NCBI RefSeq assembly: GCF_029239295.1
Contig: NZ_JAQZBC010000001.1
Location: forward strand, 62,001 to 126,000
Reading direction: 5' to 3'
DNA length: 64,000 bases
Source of the DNA: Sphingomonas sp.
GTDB taxonomy: Bacteria; Pseudomonadota; Alphaproteobacteria; Sphingomonadales; Sphingomonadaceae
In this document: in pieces, positions 56,061 through 62,433 of the stretch
How the letters are laid out: each line of letters starts with the position of its first letter
How positions within the stretch are numbered: position 1 is the first letter of the stretch
Notes under the pieces: model-generated
Told to the model about the DNA's origin: nothing
What the model saw: only the letters and a program-made list of their open reading frames with translations
Database searches by the model: none
Translations under genes and position numbers: made by a program

Positions 56061-57299
56061 TTACTGCTTGATGACAGTGCCCCCCGGCGGATCAATCGGT
56101 AGAACATCGGGGCTGACCGAACGCAGCGTTACGGACACTCGCGTGCCTTCATCAACCTGGCTGGCGATTTCCAGCCGCCCGCGGTGGCGCTCCACTATGT
56201 GCTTGACGATGGCGAGGCCCAGGCCGGTGCCGCCGATCGAGCGGCTGCGGCCCGGATCCACCCGGTAGAACCGCTCCGTAAGGCGCGGAAGGTGCTGTGG
56301 CGGAATGCCTTCGCCCTGATCCGCAACGACCAGCCGGACCATCTCGTCGACGCGGGTGAGCGAGACGCGGATCGGGGTGCCCGGGCGACCATATTTCATC
56401 GCGTTGCCCATCAGGTTGTGCAGCAGTTGGGACAGCTGCGCCTGATCCCCCACGACGACAAACGGCTCTGCTTCCTGCTCGAAAACGATGTCCTTGCCGC
56501 GCCCGTTGTGTGCGTCGGCGAGCTCCGCTCGAGTCTTTTCGATAAGCCCGGCAAGATCGATGGATTCGCCCGGCGCGCGAAATTTGTCGGCCTCAATCCG
56601 AGACAGGCTCATCAGATCGTCGACCAGACGATCCATTCGCCGCGCCTCGTCAAAGACAATCTTGAGGAAGCGGGAGCGTGTCACCGGATCCTCACCAGCG
56701 GTGTCGGCCAGCGTTTCGACATAGCCCAGGATCGACGCGAGCGGGGTGCGCAGTTCGTGACTGGCGTTGGCGACGAAATCCACTCGCATCCGCTCGGCCG
56801 CGTGGCTGCCGCTATGGTCCGACAGATGCACGAGGCGGCGGCCATCGTCGAGCGGCGCGAGGTGCATTTCCCACCGCTGGTTCGGAGCGCCAAGGCCAGC
56901 GAGAAATGCGGTCGCGGTGCTGGCGTGATCGCTGATAAGGCGTGCAGCTGCCGGGTGGCGGATGGCGGTGCGCGCGTCCTCGTTGATCACATGCGCGCCC
57001 AGCAGACCGCGCGCCGCCTTGTTCGCATAATTGACGCGCGAGCCCTGGAGAATGAGGATGGGTTCGGCCAGCGCATCCAGGACAGCATCCACCTCCGCCG
57101 ACGGTGTGGGGGTGGAGATATTCTCGGAAGGTTCGGCCGAGTCGTTCCCGCCGGCCATGAGCGCCACTACGGCGACAATACCGCCAACGATGCTGACGGC
57201 GACGGTGTCCAGCCCGGCACCGATGACGGCAAGGATAGCGCCCGTGATGATGACGATGGCGATGGCTGCCCAGCCGCGCGGGGAAATGATATCGTCCAT
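56061..57299 (-). CDS. phoR: Phosphate regulon sensor histidine kinase
   Basis: 412 residues. Two membrane helices near the N-terminus (about 8-48), a PAS-like domain (about 75-175), HisKA with phosphorylated His in FVANASHELRTPLAS near residue 190, then HATPase with LMGNAMKYGRPGTPI, DQGEGIP and GGTGLGLAIVKHIVERH. It phosphorylates PhoB at low phosphate and is held off by Pst-PhoU. First gene of the operon. The ATG at 57297-57299 lies at the foot of a hairpin (see that entry). Confidence 0.94.
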   Translation of the reverse strand: MDDIISPRGWAAIAIVIITGAILAVIGAGLDTVAVSIVGGIVAVVALMAGGNDSAEPSENISTPTPSAEVDAVLDALAEPILILQGSRVNYANKAARGLLGAHVINEDARTAIRHPAAARLISDHASTATAFLAGLGAPNQRWEMHLAPLDDGRRLVHLSDHSGSHAAERMRVDFVANASHELRTPLASILGYVETLADTAGEDPVTRSRFLKIVFDEARRMDRLVDDLMSLSRIEADKFRAPGESIDLAGLIEKTRAELADAHNGRGKDIVFEQEAEPFVVVGDQAQLSQLLHNLMGNAMKYGRPGTPIRVSLTRVDEMVRLVVADQGEGIPPQHLPRLTERFYRVDPGRSRSIGGTGLGLAIVKHIVERHRGRLEIASQVDEGTRVSVTLRSVSPDVLPIDPPGGTVIKQ

Positions 57300-57337
57300 A
57301 TAACCCCACGGCGAGTGACGCTGTCGCCGAGGGTTAT
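57300..57337 (-). promoter_or_regulatory. Two-step inverted repeat touching the phoR start codon
   Basis: ATAACCC (57300-57306) pairs with GGGTTAT (57331-57337), and inside it CGGCGA (57309-57314) pairs with TCGCCG (57324-57329). On the minus strand this is a leader hairpin ending at the base before the phoR ATG, and GTGGGGTT, the only ribosome-binding candidate, is in its 3' arm. It may gate phoR translation, or be a DNA operator in the divergent phoR / Tat-protein promoter region. Confidence 0.45.
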
Positions 57338-57500
57338 GGTGAGGCACGTGCAATTGTCCAGCGCGGTGAAGATGCCCGGATGCGTGGCGATCACGTATGA
57401 CGACCACCTGCACCATTGTCCCGCTTCGATACGCCGCGGTGGCGCAGCTTGTGCGGCCATTAGGATTATGGAAGGGCGATATCGTGGATAGGCGCCCATC

Positions 57501-57893
57501 ATGAGCGATCAGGATCAACCCAGCCAACCGGGCCGGCGGCGCGCGCTGCGCCTCGGCGCTGCGGGGGCCGTGGCTGTCGTGTCGATCCGGCCTGCGATGG
57601 CGCAGGCGTATGGCTCGGTTCTGACGTGCGACATTCCCGTCCCGGATCCCGGCCGTGCGGGCGGGTTCATCGACAAGAACGGCAAAGTGGTGCCTGCCGG
57701 TACTCCCGGCGCCTATGCCCCCCCGGGCCGTCCGCTGAAGGGTGAGGATATTCGTCGCGCCTTGGCATCGGGCGGCAACTTACCGGGCGCCGACTATGAA
57801 CGCAGCCGGGCATACCTCAAATACGTTCAGAGCCTGCGCAGTGGAACGACAGGATTCACCTGTTTTGCATCGTTGCAGATGCCCCGGCGCTAG
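57501..57893 (+). CDS. Small Tat-exported protein heading the HprK-related-A cassette
   Basis: 130 residues. The N-terminus is a twin-arginine signal: GRRRALRLGAAGAVAVVS then RPAMAQA, with probable cleavage after an AxA near residue 35. The mature part of about 95 residues has two Cys (Cys-43 in VLTCDIPVPDPG and Cys-121 in GFTCFASLQ), a Gly/Pro-rich first half and an RR C-terminus. No catalytic motif or family is recognised. Its TAG is followed at once by the PqqD-like gene. The position at the head of a kinase/PqqD/nucleotidyltransferase operon makes it a candidate substrate or partner of that system; this is inference. Confidence 0.7.
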   Translation: MSDQDQPSQPGRRRALRLGAAGAVAVVSIRPAMAQAYGSVLTCDIPVPDPGRAGGFIDKNGKVVPAGTPGAYAPPGRPLKGEDIRRALASGGNLPGADYERSRAYLKYVQSLRSGTTGFTCFASLQMPRR

Positions 57894-57896
57894 GTG

Positions 57897-58160
57897 ATGG
57901 AGGCGACGCGCTATCGCGCGCCGCGTGCGGCCGATCTGATCGCGACGCCGATGGACGAGATCGTGGCGCTGTTTCATCACGCGTCGGGTATCACGCATCT
58001 GGTAGCGTCACCCGTGCCGGAGTTGCTGGAGGCGCTCGCCGATCGCTGGATGTCGGCTGCCGAGATCGAAGAGACGTTCGACATTCTTGACGGCGACCGC
58101 CAGGATCTGGTCGCACTGCTTGAAGAACTGGCCGTCACTGGGCTGATCGAGCAGGCATGA
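57897..58160 (+). CDS. HPr-rel-A system PqqD-family protein (RRE-like)
   Basis: 87 residues. PqqD-like winged helix-turn-helix: RAPRAADLIATPMDEIVALFHHASGITHLV forms the N-terminal beta-strands, and ALADRWMSAAEIEETFDILDGDRQDLVALLEELAVTGLIEQA the helical bundle with the family-like LxxLxxxGLI end. PqqD proteins are RiPP recognition elements that bind a leader peptide. The ATG at 57897 is taken; a GTG one codon upstream (57894) begins the open frame. The stop overlaps the kinase start as ATGA. It matches the NCBI family name HPr-rel-A system PqqD family peptide chaperone. Confidence 0.8.
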   Translation: MEATRYRAPRAADLIATPMDEIVALFHHASGITHLVASPVPELLEALADRWMSAAEIEETFDILDGDRQDLVALLEELAVTGLIEQA

Positions 58161-59005
58161 ACAACGAGTTCCGCGTTCAGGTCGGGCCCGTGGGCTTTCG
58201 CGTCGGATCGGCATGGCGGCAGCCGATCGACCAGCTTCGCATGCTGTATCGCGATTACCCGCAAGCGGTTGGAGTGCCCGATTTCACCGTCCGGCTCGAA
58301 CCGGAGCGCCCCTGGCGCCGGTATGTGCGACCAGCCGTACGCATCGCGGGCGACTTCGTGATTCCCGACGCTGCGCCTCTGCCCCTGTCTCAAGGCGTCT
58401 TGGCCGCAGAGATGGCGATGAACCTCCAGATGGCGTTGGGGCTTCGCAGCTTCCTGCTTCTTCACGCCGCAGCCGTCGAACGCGATGGTCGCGCCGTGAT
58501 CATGACCGGGGAGTCGGGCGCAGGAAAATCCACGCTGGCCGCGCTGCTACAGGCAAGGGGCTGGCGCTTGATGGCGGATGAGTTCGTCCTCGTGGAACCG
58601 AGTACTGGAAAGGTTCTGCCATTTCCCCGGCCGATCAGCCTGAAGAACGCCGCGATAGACGTCGTCAGAGCGGCGCTCCCGACGGCGACATGGGGCCCAA
58701 CCATGGCCGGCACGCCGAAGGGCACGATCCGGCACCTCATCCCCGAGGCTGGCGCTCTGGCATTTGCGCAGGTTCCGGCCACGCCTGCGCTCCTGCTATT
58801 TCCTCGCTTCGGAGGTGGGGTGGATCAGCGGCCGGTTGGCGCCGGCGAAGCGTTCGTGCGGCTGACCCAAGCATCTACCAATTACGTCGGCCTGGGTGAG
58901 AGCGGCTATCGGGCGCTGACTACGCTGGTGACCAGAGTGACCCGTGTAGCGATCGATTACCCGGACGCTGATACCGCCGCATCGATGATCGAGGATCTGC
59001 TGTGA
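58157..59005 (+). CDS. HprK-related kinase A
   Basis: 282 residues. An HPr(Ser)-kinase-like C-terminal fold: P-loop MTGESGAGKSTLAALL at about 116-131, with the upstream AAAVERDGRAVI strand and His-103 preceding it, and LMADEFVLVEP near 140 with an acidic residue that could be the base. The N-terminal half (about 1-95) is specific to this family and lacks the HPrK N domain. It is not a PTS regulator here, since no HPr gene is nearby. The family is known to occur with PqqD-like proteins; the phosphorylated target is unknown. The stop overlaps the next start as GTGA. Confidence 0.85.
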   Translation: MNNEFRVQVGPVGFRVGSAWRQPIDQLRMLYRDYPQAVGVPDFTVRLEPERPWRRYVRPAVRIAGDFVIPDAAPLPLSQGVLAAEMAMNLQMALGLRSFLLLHAAAVERDGRAVIMTGESGAGKSTLAALLQARGWRLMADEFVLVEPSTGKVLPFPRPISLKNAAIDVVRAALPTATWGPTMAGTPKGTIRHLIPEAGALAFAQVPATPALLLFPRFGGGVDQRPVGAGEAFVRLTQASTNYVGLGESGYRALTTLVTRVTRVAIDYPDADTAASMIEDLL

Positions 59006-60051
59006 GCGCCGCGCGTGATCTGGTTTCGGTGCTGGTGGAGCCAGCCAGGGCTGCTGCGCTCGATAGTGACCGCTGGACGCAAATACTGGCTGTAGCCCGT
59101 GCTGAGCAGATGATGGGTACGCTGGCAGCGCGCGTCGGCGATCTCGCACCCGTCGGGGCTGCTGCGATCCTTGCGGACGCAAAGGCTGCGGCGAAGGAAG
59201 GCCGGCGTCAGGCATTGTGGGAAGCGGAGATGGCGCGGCGCGCGCTTCACGGTGTCGTTGCGCCGCTCATCCTGCTCAAGGGGACTGCCTTTGCTGCGGC
59301 CGGGCGATCGGCGGGCAGCGGGCGAGGGATTGGGGACCTCGACATCCTGGTTCCGCGTGACGCGATCGGTCGGGTGGAGGCGGCCCTGTTGGCGCATGGG
59401 TGGATGTGGGTGAAGTCCGACTCCTATGATGATCGCTATTATCGGCAGTGGATGCATGAGTTGCCGCCGATGATCCATCCGGAGCGGGACCGGATGATCG
59501 ACGTTCATCACACCATCCTCCCGCTGACGGCGCGGCAGAAACCGGACGCTGTGTTGTTGATCAAGGATGCCGAGCCGCTGGGAAACGGGCTGGCGATGCT
59601 GTCCCGAGAAGATGTTGTCTTGCATGCCGCCATTCACCTGCTGGCGGACGGCGATCTGGCGGGCGGGCTGCGCAATTTATGGGATATCGATCGGCTGCTG
59701 CGCGAGTTTGCCGACGACGATCCGGAATATTGGGACCGCTTGACACATCGTGCGCAGCAACATGGCGTTGTTCCAGTAATCGCGCGCGCGCTGCGGCTGA
59801 GCCATCACCTGTTTGCAACGCCGGTCCCCCCGACTGATCGTGGACTGGGCCTCACGGACCGGCTATATCTCCGCCGTCTGCTGGCGCGCGATGGCTGGGG
59901 ACGCGCGACTCGTCCCGGGACGCGGCTTGCCTTTTACATCCGTTCCCACTGGCTAAGGATGCCACCGCTTCTGCTGGCACGGCACCTGTGGATCAAATGG
60001 CGGAGGAGCGGAGCCGCCGAACAATTGCCACCACGACCAGCACCCCAGTAA
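59002..60051 (+). CDS. Nucleotidyltransferase-family protein (NTP_transf_5-like)
   Basis: 349 residues. MNT-type nucleotidyltransferase core: LLKGTAFAA near 91-99, then GIGDLDILVPRDAIGRVE with the metal Asp pair (Asp-112 and Asp-114) and MIDVHHTI with Asp-167 as the third acid. The C-terminal half is helical (about 190-349). Homologues occur in lasso-peptide and HprK-related clusters. The substrate may be the phosphorylated or unmodified product of its cassette neighbours; not shown. Its last 59 bases overlap the VanZ-like gene on the other strand. Confidence 0.82.
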   Translation: MSAARDLVSVLVEPARAAALDSDRWTQILAVARAEQMMGTLAARVGDLAPVGAAAILADAKAAAKEGRRQALWEAEMARRALHGVVAPLILLKGTAFAAAGRSAGSGRGIGDLDILVPRDAIGRVEAALLAHGWMWVKSDSYDDRYYRQWMHELPPMIHPERDRMIDVHHTILPLTARQKPDAVLLIKDAEPLGNGLAMLSREDVVLHAAIHLLADGDLAGGLRNLWDIDRLLREFADDDPEYWDRLTHRAQQHGVVPVIARALRLSHHLFATPVPPTDRGLGLTDRLYLRRLLARDGWGRATRPGTRLAFYIRSHWLRMPPLLLARHLWIKWRRSGAAEQLPPRPAPQ

Positions 60052-60349
60052 TCACAGCGGTGTCCGCGACCCAATCCATGATGTCGCAATCGCGATGCAG
60101 CGCAGGGATTGATTGAACCACCTCGATCATCGCGCCAAGGAAGGACAAGCGCTCGCCGATCCGCAGCAGGGGCGACTTGGGGAACGACAGGACCGACAAA
60201 ACGGTCAGCGTGCCGAACGCCAGCATGTGCTGATACTTGTCGCCGTCGATCGGCACCTTGGGAGGATGCGGCAGCAGCGCCATGGTGACAGCGAACACCA
60301 GCGCCAGCAGCAGGATCAACCGCCAAACCAGGCGGGATGATGCTGTCAC
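59993..60349 (-). CDS. VanZ-like small membrane protein
   Basis: 118 residues, four hydrophobic segments (about 9-27, 45-58, 67-80 and 90-110). VanZ-like marks are DGDKYQHMLAFGTLTVLSVL, with Lys-His in helix 2, and CDIMDWVADTAVITG near the end. VanZ proteins act in the membrane, in teicoplanin resistance in enterococci, but most are of unknown function. Its end overlaps the convergent nucleotidyltransferase by 59 bases and its start overlaps the gph stop as ATGA. Confidence 0.65.
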   Translation of the reverse strand: MTASSRLVWRLILLLALVFAVTMALLPHPPKVPIDGDKYQHMLAFGTLTVLSVLSFPKSPLLRIGERLSFLGAMIEVVQSIPALHRDCDIMDWVADTAVITGVLVVVAIVRRLRSSAI

Positions 60350-61017
60350 GATAGCTTATCCAGCACGGGTACCAGCTCATCGAAATGATCGATGATGGCG
60401 TCGGCGCCAAGTTCCTCAACGGGCTGCATGAGAAAGCCAAAACGACAAGCCACCGCCGGGATGCGCGCGGCGTGCGCGGCGGCGACATCGTAGATCGAAT
60501 CGCCGACGAAGGCCGCTGTTCCACCACCAGCGCGGCGGATCATTTCCTGGATCGGATCAGGTGCGGGCTTCGACTTGCCCGGTCCCAAAGTGTCTCCGCC
60601 AATGACGCAGGTAAGCCGATCGAGCAGCTCGGCGTCGCGCAGCACCTCAAGGGCAAATCGCTCCAGCTTATTGGTCACGACAGCGACCTTGGCTCCGCGG
60701 GCAGCAAGGTCGTCCAGCGCCTGCACCGCTCCGGGAAACGGCACACTGTGAACGTAGATGTTCGCCTCGTAATAGGTCAGCAGCACTTGATGGAGCCGAT
60801 CCAGAAGTGCGTCGTCGCCGCCTCCAGTAGCAGCTAGCCCTTGGGCGAGCATGTGACGCGCGCCGCCGCCTATCATCGGTTTGATCGCTTCAACGCTCAA
60901 GGGCGAGCGGCCGTCCTGCGCCAGCGCATAGTTCACTGCCGCGGCCAGATCTCCGCTGGTGTCGATCAGCGTGCCGTCAAGGTCGAAGCCGACCGTGTCA
61001 AAATGAAATGGTTGCAT
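60346..61017 (-). CDS. gph: Phosphoglycolate phosphatase
   Basis: 223 residues. HAD superfamily: nucleophile DLDGTLIDTSG near residue 12, Thr in VVTNKLERFA near 113, Lys in GPGKSKPAPDPI near 155 and acidic pair in AFVGDSIYDVAAA near 172. Removes phosphate from 2-phosphoglycolate, a by-product of DNA repair or oxygenase activity. The helical cap is between residues about 20 and 90. Cotranscribed with the VanZ-like gene. Confidence 0.92.
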   Translation of the reverse strand: MQPFHFDTVGFDLDGTLIDTSGDLAAAVNYALAQDGRSPLSVEAIKPMIGGGARHMLAQGLAATGGGDDALLDRLHQVLLTYYEANIYVHSVPFPGAVQALDDLAARGAKVAVVTNKLERFALEVLRDAELLDRLTCVIGGDTLGPGKSKPAPDPIQEMIRRAGGGTAAFVGDSIYDVAAAHAARIPAVACRFGFLMQPVEELGADAIIDHFDELVPVLDKLS

Positions 61018-61077
61018 CGATACGCGAGTTGAAGGCTCCCTATGGAATTAGCAAGCCACCGGTGGCACAGGCGCGCG

Positions 61078-62433
61078 ATGACGAGCCGACCTCTCGCCGT
61101 AATCGTGCTTGCCGCCGGCAAGGGCACGCGCATGAAATCGGACACGCACAAGGTGCTGCACCCACTGGCGGGGCGGCCGATGCTGCTTCATCTGCTGTCC
61201 GTCGTTGAAGGGCTTGCACCGGCAAAGACCGTAGTGGTCGTCGGCGCAGGCCGTGAGCAGGTGGAGGCGGCGGTCGTTCCACTGGGGGTGACCGTGGCAC
61301 AGCAGGTGGAGCAACTGGGCACCGGCCATGCGGTGCAGCAGGCGGAGAATGCCCTTGGGACCTTCGTCGGCGACGTACTGATCCTGTACGGGGACGTCCC
61401 GCTAGTGACAGAGGCGACCATGCGGCGGATGATCGATCGTTTGCACAGCGACGAGGCGCCGGCAGTGGTCGTTCTTGGCTTTCGACCGGAGGATCCGGGT
61501 GCGTACGGACGTGTGATCGCCGACCGCGGGGGGCGCATCGAACGCATGGTCGAGTTCAAGGACGCATCCGCCGAGGAGCGGGCGGAAACGCTATGCAATT
61601 CCGGGTTGATGGCAGTGCGCAGCGAAGATCTGTTCGATCTCCTTCGCCGCGTCGGCAATGATAATGCAGCGGGCGAATATTATCTGCCGGATGTCGTCAT
61701 GCTGGCGGGTGCCGACGGACGTCCGTCGGCTGTCATCGAGACGGGTGTCGCGGAAGTAACGGGGGTGAACAGCCGAGCCGAACTCGCCGCGCTGGAACTA
61801 GTGTGGCAAGAGCAGCGCCGCCGGCAAGCGATGGATGAGGGAGTGACCTTGATTGCGCCGGAGACGGTTTGGTTCAGTCATGACACGCGTCTTGGTCGCG
61901 ACGTCATCGTTGAGCCGAATGTCGTCTTCGGCCCGGGCGTAACGGTCGCCGACAAGGCCATAATTCACGCCTTCAGCCACATCGAAGGCGCTACGATCGG
62001 GGAGGGCGCCTCTGTGGGCCCCTATGCCCGGCTGCGACCAGGTGCCGTAATGGAGAAGGGAGCCCGGGTCGGCAACTTCGTCGAAATGAAAAAGGCGGTG
62101 CTCGGAGAGGGCGCGAAAGCGAACCACCTGACCTATCTCGGCGACGCTGAAGTCGGACCGGGGGCGAACATCGGGGCAGGAACAATCACCTGCAATTACG
62201 ATGGTTTCTTCAAATACAAGACGCATATCGGTGCTGGAGCCTTTATCGGATCCAACTCTGCACTGGTGGCGCCGGTGACGATTGGTGATGGCGCGATCGT
62301 GGCGGCGGGGTCGACGGTAGTGTCGGATGTCGAAAAGGACTCACTGGCGCTTGTGCGGCCGCCGCAAACTGCCAAGCCCGGTTGGGCGGCGAAGTTCAGG
62401 AGCGTGATGCGCGCTCGGAAGGAATCCCGATAA
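61078..62433 (+). CDS. glmU: Bifunctional UDP-N-acetylglucosamine pyrophosphorylase / glucosamine-1-phosphate N-acetyltransferase
   Basis: 451 residues. N-terminal uridylyltransferase with VLAAGKGTRMKSD near residue 9 and LYGDVPL near 102; C-terminal left-handed beta-helix acetyltransferase from about 245 with GASVGPYARLRPGAV, GNFVEMKKAVLGEG and AKANHLTYLGDAEVG, His included. Makes UDP-GlcNAc for peptidoglycan and lipopolysaccharide. ATG 61078 begins the canonical PLAVIVLAAG; an upstream frame to 61042 is not family-like. The next gene, glmS, begins on the base after the stop. Confidence 0.97.
   Translation: MTSRPLAVIVLAAGKGTRMKSDTHKVLHPLAGRPMLLHLLSVVEGLAPAKTVVVVGAGREQVEAAVVPLGVTVAQQVEQLGTGHAVQQAENALGTFVGDVLILYGDVPLVTEATMRRMIDRLHSDEAPAVVVLGFRPEDPGAYGRVIADRGGRIERMVEFKDASAEERAETLCNSGLMAVRSEDLFDLLRRVGNDNAAGEYYLPDVVMLAGADGRPSAVIETGVAEVTGVNSRAELAALELVWQEQRRRQAMDEGVTLIAPETVWFSHDTRLGRDVIVEPNVVFGPGVTVADKAIIHAFSHIEGATIGEGASVGPYARLRPGAVMEKGARVGNFVEMKKAVLGEGAKANHLTYLGDAEVGPGANIGAGTITCNYDGFFKYKTHIGAGAFIGSNSALVAPVTIGDGAIVAAGSTVVSDVEKDSLALVRPPQTAKPGWAAKFRSVMRARKESR

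Noticed and set aside
57300..57345. Pho box (CTGTCAT repeats) upstream of phoR
   Set aside because: A single CTGTCGC-like half-site is visible, but no second repeat 11 bases away; it also falls inside the hairpin, so I do not call a PhoB site.
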